Positions 33,604 to 42,337 of a DNA stretch of 56,292 nucleotides are shown here, piece by piece. Under the pieces are notes generated by a model, which saw only the letters and a list, made by a program, of their open reading frames with translations, was not told where the DNA came from and did no database searches. This DNA is from JAICND01 sp040905905. Its GTDB lineage: Bacteria; Actinomycetota; Acidimicrobiia; Spongiisociales; ZC4RG35. Location: positions 1-56,292 of the forward strand of contig JBBDQN010000006.1 of assembly GCA_040905905.1 (NCBI GenBank). Direction: 5' to 3'. Position numbers and translations under genes: made by a program. Each line of letters begins with the position of its first letter. Position 1 is the stretch's first letter.

Positions 33604-34698
33604 CTAGGTTATCTGCCGGTCGGATTGTGGAAGGCGTAGGGTGAACACGCTGGTTCCATTGTCATGACGATAGGTCAGGCGGCCGTCCATAAGCTCGGCG
33701 AGTCCTCGAGAGACGGTCAACCCGAGTCCGACTGCTCCGGGTTGAGTGATCTCCGAGTGGTATCGGTAGTACGGCTCGAAGATAGTCTCCCACTGGTCTT
33801 GGGGCAGGCCTGGTCCATCGTCGCGCACCTCAACCAGCACTTCTGAATCGTCGAACCCGATTCTGACCTCAATGCTGTCACCGCCATAACGAAGCGCGTT
33901 GGCGATCAGATTGCGCAGAATCTGGCGTACTCTGGCCGGGTCGGCCGACGCTTTCGCGTTGTTTCCTGTGACCGTGACACCGGACACGGCCAGCGGATCC
34001 CAACCTTCCAACACTTGGGCAACTTGTGCCCGTAGTGCCGTCGGCACTTTGGCGATCTCGAGCTTCCCGATCTCGATCCGGGCCGCCACCAGTAGATCAT
34101 CGATAATCCCGGAGAGGTCAAAAGCTTCCCGGGCTATGAAGTCCACCATCTCCGTCCTGTCTGCAGCCGCCATCCCGGTCTGGTTACCGATTCGTAGCAT
34201 CTCGGCGAATCCCAGGACCGCTGTGAGTGGAGTGCGAAGTTCGTGGCCAACCGAGGCAATCAGCTCATCTTTGGCATTGAGCATCTGTTCCAGTCTGCGC
34301 TGAGTGTCCCGTAGTTCCACTTCGACCTTCTTGCGATGCTCAAGCTCATATTCCAGAGTCGTTCTTACGTCGCGCAGCCGTCCGACCACGATCCCGGTCA
34401 TCACGAACATGAGTAAGGGAATCCCCCGGTAGGTACCAACTATGTTGTCGATTCCACGCCCGACGAGTTCGACAACCAAGCCGGTGGCAACGATGAGGCC
34501 GGCCGCAACCACTAGCGCATACCTCAAACCGAAGACGCTCCCAGCAACGACGAGAGGCACCAGCGCAAGTACAACCACTGTGGGATCGTCCACTGGCGGG
34601 AATACGATCAGAACGGTCAGGTAGCCAGCGCTCGTCACGACAAGAAGGGCGCGACGCCACATTCGCTGGAACAACCCATGCCGACCGAACGCACGCAC
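33604..34698 (-). CDS. Membrane sensor histidine kinase
   Basis: A 364-residue kinase. About four hydrophobic helices occupy residues 15-105 (short loops, no clear extracellular domain), a coiled linker runs to ~145, the phosphoacceptor His152 lies in 'ASVGHELRTPLTAVLGF', and the ATP-binding domain has the N box 'ILRNLIANALRYGG', G1 'DDGPGLP' and G2 'GLGLTV'. Start is GTG 34698. No response regulator gene is adjacent. Its catalytic half closely resembles that of the REC-kinase hybrid at 40866-42023 (shared 'IDDLLVAAR', 'ILRNL', 'GLGLTVSR'), so the two are paralogs. Its membrane-embedded sensor type suggests response to a membrane or intracellular cue. Confidence 0.88.
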   Translation of the reverse strand: MRAFGRHGLFQRMWRRALLVVTSAGYLTVLIVFPPVDDPTVVVLALVPLVVAGSVFGLRYALVVAAGLIVATGLVVELVGRGIDNIVGTYRGIPLLMFVMTGIVVGRLRDVRTTLEYELEHRKKVEVELRDTQRRLEQMLNAKDELIASVGHELRTPLTAVLGFAEMLRIGNQTGMAAADRTEMVDFIAREAFDLSGIIDDLLVAARIEIGKLEIAKVPTALRAQVAQVLEGWDPLAVSGVTVTGNNAKASADPARVRQILRNLIANALRYGGDSIEVRIGFDDSEVLVEVRDDGPGLPQDQWETIFEPYYRYHSEITQPGAVGLGLTVSRGLAELMDGRLTYRHDNGTSVFTLRLPQSDRQIT

Positions 34699-34882
34699 CG
34701 AAACCGCCTGATGTCCTGCTGGTAAAACGGCGCCTGGTCCCCCTGGTGCCGTCCATCACCGCCACTGACCGCAACATGCATGCCAACGGTCAACTGCGTG
34801 AGGCTTGAGAGGGATAGTAGACACAGTCACCGCAGAGACAGCCCATGGCACATGCCCAAGAATCAAGTGATCCCGACATTCT

Positions 34883-35020
34883 CGCCAGCGCCACCTTTGC
34901 TTTTTCGCACCCCTCCAATTTCAGTGTCAGCTGCCCTGTCAACCAGTGACCGAGACCTTTCAGCCGGGGAAAGCGCAGATTGCAACTCGGCGGACCTCTT
35001 CTTGTAAGGGAACATCGGCC
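34883..35020 (+). repeat. Dispersed repeat R, copy 6
   Basis: R copy with CCTCCAATTTCAGTGTCAGC, then 'CCCTGTCAACCAGTGACCGAG' and 'CAGCCGGGGAAAGCGCAGATT'. Extended match to copy 5 through GCAACTCGGCGGACC and CTTGTAAGGGAACAT. It stands next to integrase and IS3 fragments. Confidence 0.85.
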
Positions 35021-35302
35021 CGAGCGCCCTATCAGGACAAACACCAACATCATCAATGGTGACGGGCATTTTCGGCCTCACCGGTCGTCAATGTTGCGGA
35101 TCATTTCGTAGCCTCGTGCAGACCAAACGCGGACCGACAACGTTGGACTGGGCGCCCTCAACGATCATTGTCTTCAGGTCCACCGGCGAAGCGTCTATGC
35201 CTGCCGGATCGATCTCATGGCGACACGTTCGAGTGTCCGTCTCGGAGAGGCGACGAGACCCGTCACATGGGGTGCTGCCATCGATGTGCCGGTCAATGGG
35301 CC

Positions 35303-35383
35303 GTATCCATCACCTACCTCCCCAAGATCAGCCTCCACGACCTACGCCACACCCACGCCACCCTCCTCCTCAAAGCAGAAGTC
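35303..35383 (+). pseudogene. Tyrosine recombinase C-terminal fragment
   Basis: 'ISLHDLRHTHATLLLKAEV' is the box II region of a tyrosine recombinase (His-x-x-Arg with His). Only about 27 codons are recognisable. No N-terminal domain or catalytic Tyr follows in any frame, because an IS3 piece replaces it within 40 bases. Confidence 0.7.
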
Positions 35384-35414
35384 GCACCTACGGGGCACCG
35401 AGGGTCCATGGCCA

Positions 35415-35575
35415 GCCGACCAGGCGGGGATCCGTGTGGGCCGCAAACGGGTGGCCCGGCTGATGCAGGCTCACCGCCTGGTCGGAGCGCACTCGAGGAA
35501 GAAGGGGCGGCGGTACCGGCAGTTGCCGGAAGCTGTCGCGGTAATTCGGCAGCCGGTCCGCCAGTCGTGAGATCA
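35415..35575 (+). pseudogene. IS3-family OrfB N-terminal fragment
   Basis: 'AGIRVGRKRVARLMQAHRLVGAHSRKKGRRYRQLPEAV' is the HTH_21-type start of an IS3-family transposase OrfB. It is fused in a different frame to the recombinase fragment just upstream and lacks the integrase core. With the neighbouring debris it marks a site of repeated insertion. Confidence 0.75.
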
Positions 35576-35634
35576 GCAGTCGGAGCCTCACTGGTGAGGG
35601 TTAGACAAGTTCCCTCGCGCTCTGGACAACGAGT

Positions 35635-36087
35635 TCAAAACGTCGGTGGCGAGATGATCCAGACAGCCACGAGAGTTTCGTCGCCCGGGTTGGTCCACCT
35701 GTGAGGCAGCCGACTCGAGAGATAGATCGAATCCTGCTTTCCGAGCAGGTACTCCTGTTCGCCGGCCCAAAAGCGCATTGTGCCCTGGAGCACGATGCCA
35801 CACTCTTCGCCGTCGTGTTCGTGTGGATGGCCGCCCGAGCCGGCTCCTTTCGGTGCCTCGACCCAAATAACTTCCATTGTGCAGCGGAGGTCGGGGGTGA
35901 GGAGTTCGTTCGCTATGCCGCTTCCTGGATAGACCACTCGTTTCCGGTTGCCAGCTCTCAATACGTGAGCTGTGAGTTTCTGGCCGGATCGCTCGTGGAT
36001 CAATCCGTTGACCTCTGAGTTTGAACCGGCCAGTTGTCCAGCGTGTACCGGCTCAGGCTCGATTGAGTCAGAGTTGTGGGGGGGGGG
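35635..36087 (-). CDS. Cupin sensor domain, 5' end lost in the scaffold gap
   Basis: About 150 residues survive, ending at 35635. The cupin motif is 'GSGGHPHEHDGEECGIVLQGTMRFWAGEQEYLLGKQDSIYLSSRLPHRWTNPGDET'. Together with the preceding 'RKRVVYPGSGIANELLTPDLRCTMEVIWVEAP' this is the C-terminal sensor half of an XRE-family regulator with a cupin domain, which binds small ligands. The N-terminal helix-turn-helix would lie across the N run at 36088-36097; the poly-G/C tract at the edge is probably artefact. It is therefore a partial gene with an unknown start. Confidence 0.7.
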   Translation of the reverse strand, partial: PPPHNSDSIEPEPVHAGQLAGSNSEVNGLIHERSGQKLTAHVLRAGNRKRVVYPGSGIANELLTPDLRCTMEVIWVEAPKGAGSGGHPHEHDGEECGIVLQGTMRFWAGEQEYLLGKQDSIYLSSRLPHRWTNPGDETLVAVWIISPPTF

Positions 36088-36097
36088 NNNNNNNNNN
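36088..36097. other. Scaffold gap (10 N)
   Basis: Ten undetermined bases, with a poly-G run on the left and CCC on the right. The link between the two sides is a scaffold join, so gene order across it is not proven and the true gap length may differ. Confidence 0.95.
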
Positions 36098-36149
36098 CCC
36101 ACACCCGTCCGTGGCCGACAACCAAATCACATTGGGCTGACTCCGACGG

Positions 36150-36353
36150 TCACCGGCCAAACACCACGACACATGGCGCGAACGGCGTCGGCGACCCCGC
36201 CTGGGGCTGATTGGGGAAAACACCAACCAAGACAGCTGCGATTGCACGCCGTCCTGAGGATGCCTGCAACGCTCCCATGAAGCAGACGCGCAAACCGGCT
36301 GCACCCTCAGCGGACCGCAATTGTCGAAATTGCGGTCGATTGACGTTGGCCAT
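36150..36353 (-). CDS. Hypothetical 67-residue protein
   Basis: ATG 36353 is preceded by AGGAGAG with a four- to six-base gap, a good ribosome site. The product has a basic N-terminus (MANVNRPQFRQLRS), a weakly hydrophobic middle ('CFMGALQASSGRRAIAAVLVGVF') and a Pro-rich tail. No family recognised. A 25-base inverted repeat lies inside codons 6-14. Its end is 53 bases from the scaffold gap. Real expression is uncertain. Confidence 0.35.
   Translation of the reverse strand: MANVNRPQFRQLRSAEGAAGLRVCFMGALQASSGRRAIAAVLVGVFPNQPQAGSPTPFAPCVVVFGR
36313..36337. promoter_or_regulatory. 25-base inverted repeat
   Basis: GACCGCAATT at 36313-36322 and AATTGCGGTC at 36328-36337 are perfect complements across GTCGA. 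It lies about 340 bases upstream of msrB and just inside the 5' end of the small ORF on the other strand. The form suits either a dimeric regulator site or an RNA hairpin near a translation start. Confidence 0.5.
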
Positions 36354-36680
36354 GACACTCTCCTGCCGACCCGCGGGGCACTCTGGCTTCACAGCAGGCT
36401 GCTGGGAGCCCGCACTCTGTTCTCATAACATGGCTGCTGGAAAACGAAAGGCGTTACGACTATGACGATTTCGCCGTTTCTCGCTGCTCTCGGATCCGAA
36501 GGTCCCCCAGCCGACCGAGCCTGGTCGACGCGCCGGCCCGTACAAGCTCCGAACCTGATCGCCCATCCCAGCCCGAGATCGCAGTCACAGCGAGTTCTCG
36601 GGAAACCCGGGACCAAAACACTCCACTGCAGTGTTATTTCCAGTGGCGTCGCAGCCAGCGGCGTCAGAAGAGGAGAAATC

Positions 36681-37160
36681 GTGTCACACGACTACCGCAA
36701 GACTCCGAAGGCGCTCAGCCGCCTCACCGACAGCCAGTTCCGCGTCACTCAGAAGGACGGCACCGAGCCCGCATTCCGAAACGAGTATTGGGACAACCAC
36801 GAGCCCGGGATTTACGTAGACGTGGTCTCCGGCCAGCCCCTGTTCTCGTCGACCGACAAGTACGACAGCGGCACGGGATGGCCCAGCTTCACCAGACCGA
36901 TCGCGGCGGACGCTGTCCGCACAGAGGCGGACAACTCGCTCTGGATGACCCGCACAGAGGTGCGGTCCACCGGCGCCGACAGCCACCTCGGGCACATCTT
37001 CGACGACGGTCCCGCCGACGCCGGAGGCCAGCGCTACTGCATGAACTCGGCCGCGCTGCGCTTCATCCCCGTCTCTGAGCTCGAGACTCAGGGCTACGGC
37101 GAGTACCGCTCGCTGTTCGAGACAGCCGACACCACCAACACAGAGGAGCACGCATCATGA
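36681..37160 (+). CDS. msrB: Peptide methionine-R-sulfoxide reductase MsrB
   Basis: A 159-residue MsrB. It has 'YDSGTGWPSFTRPI', 'EVRSTGADSHLGHIFDDGP' and the catalytic 'RYCMNSAALRFIP' (Cys120). The zinc-binding CxxC pairs of many MsrB proteins are absent: 'GIYVDVVSGQPLFSSTDKYDSG' has no Cys, so this is the zinc-free form. Start is GTG 36681 with AGGAGA four bases before it; an upstream ATG in frame lacks a signal. It repairs methionine-R-sulfoxide and is coupled to msrA by a four-base overlap. The segment looks richer in GC than its surroundings. Confidence 0.93.
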   Translation: MSHDYRKTPKALSRLTDSQFRVTQKDGTEPAFRNEYWDNHEPGIYVDVVSGQPLFSSTDKYDSGTGWPSFTRPIAADAVRTEADNSLWMTRTEVRSTGADSHLGHIFDDGPADAGGQRYCMNSAALRFIPVSELETQGYGEYRSLFETADTTNTEEHAS

Positions 37161-37711
37161 CCAGCGGAATTAACGACACCGGACAGATCACCCGCACAGC
37201 AGGCACCGAGACAGCGGTTCTCGCAGGCGGGTGCTTCTGGGGCATGGAGGACCTCATTCGCCGACAGCCAGGAGTGCTGGACACGCGCGTCGGATACACC
37301 GGTGGTGAGATCGCTTACGCAACGTATCGCAACCACCCCGGCCACGCCGAAGCAGTCGAGATCGTCTTCGATCCGACGGAGACGACCTACCGTGACATCC
37401 TGGCGTTCTTCTTCCAGATCCACGACCCGTCGACGCCGAACCAGCAAGGTAACGACTTCGGCACGAGCTACCGGTCGGCAATCTTCCCGATCACCCCCGA
37501 ACAGGAGCATATAGCCCGCGACACGATCGCGGATGTCGATGCGTCGGGGTTGTGGCCGGGTAAGGCGGTCACGACAATCGAGCCCGCCGGCCCGTTCTGG
37601 GAGGCCGAGCCCGAGCACCAGGACTACCTGATCACCTACCCGAACGGCTACACGTGCCACTTCCTGCGGCCAGACTGGGTGCTGCCCAGGCGCACGGCAA
37701 CCACCGCCTGA
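37157..37711 (+). CDS. msrA: Peptide methionine-S-sulfoxide reductase MsrA
   Basis: A 184-residue MsrA with the active site 'AVLAGGCFWGMEDLIR' (Cys26), then 'GVLDTRVGYTGGE', 'YRNHPGHAEAVEIVFDP' and 'FFFQIHDPSTPNQQGNDFGTSYRSAIF', all family hallmarks. Only one further Cys (in 'YTCHFLRP') could act as the resolving residue. ATG overlaps the msrB stop codon, so the S- and R-specific enzymes are made together, a common oxidative-stress operon. It ends near a GGCGCGC/GCGCGCC inverted pair that may terminate transcription. Confidence 0.95.
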   Translation: MTSGINDTGQITRTAGTETAVLAGGCFWGMEDLIRRQPGVLDTRVGYTGGEIAYATYRNHPGHAEAVEIVFDPTETTYRDILAFFFQIHDPSTPNQQGNDFGTSYRSAIFPITPEQEHIARDTIADVDASGLWPGKAVTTIEPAGPFWEAEPEHQDYLITYPNGYTCHFLRPDWVLPRRTATTA

Positions 37712-37899
37712 CGCTGCTGCTATGCGCGGCGCGCTCACCGCCGAAGCGATGGGCGCGCCCTCACCGGTTCGGCCACGAACGGAACCGACCGTGCGCCTGA
37801 TAAGGGCGCTGTCGCCGACCGGAGAGCAACTATCCCAACCCAGCCAACCTCACTTTTGATCGGCTTGGGCTTCGCTCCTATCGGTTTCCCTGGCTGACG

Positions 37900-38110
37900 A
37901 GCGTCGGCCGGGCTGATTCAAGGGTCAGCGTAGTGGGCCGCCTCGACTTACATCGGGTGCTCATCCCGAATCCCCCGCAGAGGCGCTGGTTGTTCCACCA
38001 CCACACGTATTCGAGCGTCGCGAGCTCCACCTGCTCAACGGCGCGCCAGGGACCGCGGCGGCAGATGAGCTCGGTCTTGTAGAGCCGATTGACCGCTTCC
38101 GAGAGTGCAC
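37900..38110 (-). pseudogene. IS3-family transposase C-terminal fragment
   Basis: Reads 'EAVNRLYKTELICRRGPWRAVEQVELATLEYVWWWNNQRLCGGFG', the end of the rve core and the Trp-rich tail of an IS3-family OrfB. No catalytic residues remain. The frame continuing upstream across the oxidoreductase gene is antisense and not coding. Confidence 0.85.
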
Positions 38111-38267
38111 ATCCTGCTCGCAGCATGCTGGCCTCTGCGAAATCTGACCGCCAGGCGCTCGCTGCTTGCCGGGCAATACGACTCTGCAATAGCCTGAACG
38201 AAATCGTCCAGTTCTGGCTGGACGGTACACGCCGCGCAGGCAAAGACTCGATACAGGGAGGTGCCGG

Positions 38268-39185
38268 ATGAAGGCGATTGTGGTGACGGACCAGGCCGCA
38301 GGAACGGCCGGGATGACGCTGGCCGAGCGTCCGGAGCCGGAGGCTGCGGGCAACGATGTCCTCGTTGAGGTTCACGCCTCGGGATTTACCCCGGGCGAGC
38401 TGACGTGGCCCGGAACCTGGACCGATCGCCTCGGCCGGGACCGCACACCGTCGGTCCCCGGCCACGAGGTGGCCGGAGTGGTCAGCGCTCTCGGCTATGG
38501 CACGAGGGGGCTGTCGGTTGGACAGCGAGTGTTCGGGCTCGCGGACTGGACGCGCGACGGCACCCTGGCAGAGTACGTGGCCATCGAGGCGCGTAACCTC
38601 GCGCCGCTGCCGAGTGATGTCGACTACACGGTGGGCGCGAGCCTGCCGATCTCGGGCCTGACCGCATGGCAGGGGCTGTTCGTGCACGGCCGCTTCCAAG
38701 TGGGTCAGACCGTTCTCGTACACGGCGCGGCCGGTGGCGTCGGCTCGGTGGTGACGCAGCTCGCCCGCGAGGTCGGCGCCTACGTCATCGGAACCGGACG
38801 CGCCGCCGACCGGCAGAACGCACTCGACTTCGGCGCGCACGAGTTCGTCGACCTCGACAACGACGCGCTGGAAGACATCGGCGGAGTAGACCTGGTTTTC
38901 GACGTAATCGGTGGCGACATCGGGACGCGGTCGTCGGGTCTGGTTCGAGCGGGAGGGATGCTGGTGACCATCGCCGGCCCGCCTGAGACGCAGCCGAAGG
39001 ACGGCCTGGCGGTTGATTTCGTCGTCGAGGCCGATCGCGCACAGTTGGGTGAGGTCGTGCAGCGGGTCCGGGACGGACGTCTGCGCACGAACATCGGCCA
39101 GGTCGCGGACCTGGACGACGCCGTTTCCGCTTTCAACCCGACCGAGCGGATCAAGGGGAAGACGATCATCCGCGTGCGTCCCTAA
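38268..39185 (+). CDS. NADP-dependent quinone oxidoreductase (MDR superfamily)
   Basis: A 305-residue medium-chain reductase. The N-terminal half has 'DVLVEVHASGFTPGELTWPGTW' and 'PGHEVAGVVSALGYGTRGLSVGQRVFG'. The Rossmann half has 'LVHGAAGGVGSVVTQLAREVGA' and 'LVFDVIGGD'. No zinc ligands are visible, so a quinone/enone reductase is likely. GGGAGG stands six bases before ATG 38268. It lies between an IS3 fragment and a broken gene, and its codon use is more GC-biased than that of the neighbouring kinase genes, in keeping with recent arrival together with msrBA. Confidence 0.88.
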   Translation: MKAIVVTDQAAGTAGMTLAERPEPEAAGNDVLVEVHASGFTPGELTWPGTWTDRLGRDRTPSVPGHEVAGVVSALGYGTRGLSVGQRVFGLADWTRDGTLAEYVAIEARNLAPLPSDVDYTVGASLPISGLTAWQGLFVHGRFQVGQTVLVHGAAGGVGSVVTQLAREVGAYVIGTGRAADRQNALDFGAHEFVDLDNDALEDIGGVDLVFDVIGGDIGTRSSGLVRAGGMLVTIAGPPETQPKDGLAVDFVVEADRAQLGEVVQRVRDGRLRTNIGQVADLDDAVSAFNPTERIKGKTIIRVRP

Positions 39186-39229
39186 GGACACGGCACACCC
39201 CGGACGATAATCAGCGAAGGGACACCCTC

Positions 39230-39700
39230 ATGGCCGACCCAGCCGAGCCGACCCGCTACGCCTTCGAGCAACCCGACGAGGCCGGATACCCCGACCGGAT
39301 AGGCACCCTCAGTCAGGACCAGGCAGTCCTCATCGACGGGGTAATCGATGATCCCCATGCCCCCGCGTTCGACTTCTACGTCGTCAACGACGAGAAAACC
39401 GGTATCAACGAGGCCATCGTCGACGACACAGAAATCGCCGACCTACAACGTCGCCGGCGGCCCCGTCTCAACCGGAACTCGAGGGACCCTCAACTATTTC
39501 GTCCAGCAAGGTTCGCAGACAGGCACCATGGAGATCGGAGTGCGAGCCGACATCACAGATGTCAGCGTTGAATGCGGCCATCCGATTGCAAAGGCGACGA
39601 GGGACTGTTCGAGGACATCCCGGAGGTGCGGTTTATCGTCGAGGCCGACGGGAAACTCGTTAAGTATCTTACCGCCGACCCGGACCGTGGTGAGTGCGGC
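39230..39700 (+). pseudogene. Broken hypothetical gene
   Basis: Begins at ATG 39230, 44 bases after the oxidoreductase gene, with 'RYAFEQPDEAGYPDRIGTLSQDQAVLIDGVIDDPHAPAFDFYVVND'. The frame then shifts near 39440 to 'YNVAGGPVSTGTRGTLNYFVQQGSQTGTMEIGVRADITDVSVECGHPI'. A third frame near 39600 gives 'GLFEDIPEVRFIVEADGKLVKYLTADPD'. Together these would make one beta-rich protein of about 150 residues. No family recognised. Confidence 0.45.
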
Positions 39701-40865
39701 GACCGGGGGCACTCGACCAGGTCGCGGTGGGACAAGGGAATCTCGTCAGATCCGTGCTCGCTAGTCATGCACCAATGGTTCGCACAGCCGTCACCTCTGG
39801 TTCCGAGACCGGGAAGCAGCCCACCGACCACGTCCATCAGCACGAGTGCGGAGGCTCCCAGCAGCGCGGCGGTCCTCGCCCTTACCGCCTGTCCCCCTTC
39901 CAACCGTCCAAACCCTTGCAACGTTCGGTTTGAATCAGGAGACGATCAGCTTCCGATATCGAGCAGTTGAGGGGTTCCATTTTCCGGAGCCGAAGTCGTA
40001 CATTCCAGCTAGGGCCGGGCTCACCCTGGAAGTGGAGCTTCTAGCGGCTCGGTGGGGGACGGCTCGGCCACACATCACTTGTCGTTGCCCTTTTCAACAT
40101 TGCCGGATAGATACCGTAGAGTGCCTAATAGGCTGGCTCGGCTCCTAGCGGTCTCCTCTCGTCAAGGCCTCACCGCCCTGGGCGGGTCGGTCGTCTCGGG
40201 TTGCGAAGGCACTTTCGGGAGGTCTGAGCCCGGGCGAAAGCTATCTGCAGCGGCCATCCTCGGAATTGATCTGCCCGTCGAGGGCGCCGATCTGTCGAAC
40301 CGGATAGGCTTCAACTGTCCGGGCTCGGCGCTGCCCCATGGCTAGAACACCGAAACTGCACCCCGAAACGAACAAACCCCCGACCCCCCAAACGGCCTGG
40401 GGGTTTGTCGTCGGGCCCGCCGATCGGAAACGCCGCCATGACCGACAACCCAACCGTGGCTCGTCATCATGCTTCGGTTCGAAGGTCTCGGCCTCCTCGA
40501 AGGGTTGAAAGACGCAGCCCTCACGGCGCTGGAAAGACTCGGCTTGAACCCTGACAACGCCACCGAGGTTTGGGAGCTGACAGTGCGAGCCGGGGGCATC
40601 CGCTACAACGCTGGAGCCAACCGGGACTCTCCTCGTCCGGTCGTGCGACTGCGATGCCCTAGGAAGTGGATAGACGTCGAATGGGGTCGCCAGCGCCACC
40701 GCGCTTGCCTGGCAACGGATTCCGAGGATCGACCTGGTCGTCGCCCGGTATAGGGGGCAAGCACTGGTTGATGCCTGGTCGTCGCGGCCTATCTACGGCG
40801 GCGTTGCTTCAGCCAGTTCTATTTATGGCCGATAGGTCTGGCATCACGACAAGGTTGGTCCCGGC
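39701..40865. other. Intergenic, possible coding debris
   Basis: Over a kilobase without a supported gene. A plus-strand frame near 40469-40660 contains a passable stretch ('LGLLEGLKDAALTALERLGLNPDNATEVWELTVRAGG'), but no start signal or family. A strong hairpin lies at 40372-40408. Confidence 0.4.
40372..40408 (+). terminator. Strong C/G-rich hairpin
   Basis: ACAAACCCCC (40372-40381) pairs perfectly with GGGGGTTTGT (40399-40408) around a 17-base loop. The loop begins GACCCCCC, so an alternative pairing with the same G-run is possible. No gene directly precedes it. It could be an orphan terminator or attenuator-like element left from a lost gene. Confidence 0.5.
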
Positions 40866-42023
40866 GTGAATGAATTGCTGAATGATTCTTACATTGTTGT
40901 AGTCGACGACGACCCGGCCAGCCTCAGTTTGATGGAACAGGTTCTAACGCTTGACGGGTACGGCCAGCTCTCCCTGACATCTGACCCGCGCCAGGTCAAA
41001 GACTTGTTCGCTCGACGCGAACCAGATCTTGTCATCCTCGATCTGCATATGCCTCATATCGACGGTTTCGAGCTTCTCGAAAGGTTGAGCCAACTGATCC
41101 GCCGCGATTCGTTCGTGCCGTTTCTCATGCTGACGGCTGATGTCTCGGACCACACCAGGCGACAAGCGCTGAAAGTGGGGGCCACCGACTTCCTTACTAA
41201 GCCGATCGACCTCGCCGAGCTAAGCCTGCGAGTCGGGAGACTCTTGCAAACCCGCCACCTCACACTGCAGCTGGAACATGAGCGGGCCATGCTTGCAACG
41301 GTCGTGGCCGACCAGACCGAAGAGCTCCGAACAGCCAACCTCGAGCTGCAGCATCTGGTCCGAGCCAAGGACGAGTTCGTGGCCAGCGTCAGCCATGAGC
41401 TGAGGACACCGCTCACTGCTGTAGTCGGATTTGCCCGTGAACTCGCCGAAAGTCCCGAAGGGTTCACGCCCGCTGAAGTGTCCGCCATGATCAGGACGAT
41501 CGCCGACCAGTCATGCGATGTCGCCGCCATCATCGATGACCTCCTGGTTGCCGCACGGGCCGAAATAGGCCGCGTCAGACTCCTCACTGAGAAGGTCGAC
41601 CTCCGCCTGGAAGTCCGAGCTGCGAGTCAGACACTGTCGGAGAAGGCCAAACGAATTCAGATGCCTCGGGAAACCGCCGTCGCGATTGGAGACCGGCTCC
41701 GAGTTCGCCAGATCCTCCGCAACCTACTCGTGAACGCCGTGCGCCATGGTGGCCCCGATGTAGTTGTACAGATCAAGTCGGAGAGCGCAATGGTCGGCGT
41801 GAGTGTGGCCGACGATGGACCGGGGATACCACCCAAGGACCGGGAGCACCTGTTTGACCCCTATTTTCACGGTGACGCCATCAAGGGTCAACCCGCGTCT
41901 ATCGGCCTCGGCCTGACCGTCTCCCGACAGCTCGCCCGAATGATGGGAGGCGACCTGACCTATCAGGAAGCCGATCGTGGCAGCACCTTTCGACTGCTCC
42001 TCCCCCGGGAGATGGCTGGTTAA
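40866..42023 (+). CDS. Response regulator-histidine kinase hybrid (soluble)
   Basis: A 385-residue protein with a receiver domain first (residues ~8-125: acidic 'VVVDDDPAS', phosphoacceptor Asp59 in 'VILDLHMP', Lys112 in 'FLTKPID'). A coiled linker (130-165) follows, then a kinase: His177 in 'ASVSHELRTPLTAVVGF', N box 'ILRNLLVNAVRHGG', 'DDGPGIP' and 'GLGLTVSR'. There is no membrane helix, so it is cytoplasmic and probably a relay kinase that takes a phosphate on its receiver. Start is GTG 40866. It resembles the membrane kinase at 33604-34698 in its catalytic half. No partner gene is next to it. Confidence 0.88.
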   Translation: MNELLNDSYIVVVDDDPASLSLMEQVLTLDGYGQLSLTSDPRQVKDLFARREPDLVILDLHMPHIDGFELLERLSQLIRRDSFVPFLMLTADVSDHTRRQALKVGATDFLTKPIDLAELSLRVGRLLQTRHLTLQLEHERAMLATVVADQTEELRTANLELQHLVRAKDEFVASVSHELRTPLTAVVGFARELAESPEGFTPAEVSAMIRTIADQSCDVAAIIDDLLVAARAEIGRVRLLTEKVDLRLEVRAASQTLSEKAKRIQMPRETAVAIGDRLRVRQILRNLLVNAVRHGGPDVVVQIKSESAMVGVSVADDGPGIPPKDREHLFDPYFHGDAIKGQPASIGLGLTVSRQLARMMGGDLTYQEADRGSTFRLLLPREMAG

Positions 42024-42337
42024 CAACAACAAATGTCCTCTTCCGGCCGATGGCCTCGCTCTCGTTCCGCATTAGTGTGCGACAACAATTGGAGCAGGGT
42101 CCAAGTCGTCAGTCATCGCAAACGACCACTGCACTCGCCGCAGCCTCTCGGAGAACTACACGTATATCGGCTTGCTCAAGTTTGGGCACGACCGGGCCAC
42201 CCGTCACCCTGTCGAGGAGCGATCCACACCCTTCGTCGATGAGCGGCATGAGTTTCGATCGCGAACGCGGAATGACAGGATGGGCACCAGGCGGCACTCT
42301 CGACACCGAGCGGGTAGCGTTCGATTGCCGAGGGCCC

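Noticed and set aside
35168..35704. Plus-strand frame of 178 codons as one gene
   Set aside because: Its middle is a short integrase fragment, and the rest is unrelated; the IS3 piece is in another frame.
37878..39191. Long open frame (437 codons) on the minus strand
   Set aside because: Most of it is antisense to the clear oxidoreductase gene at 38268-39185 and has Arg/Asp-rich shadow composition. Only its last ~75 codons are real, as an IS3 transposase fragment.
40241..40699. Minus-strand frame of 152 codons
   Set aside because: It runs through the strong hairpin, has no start signal and reads as low-quality composition.
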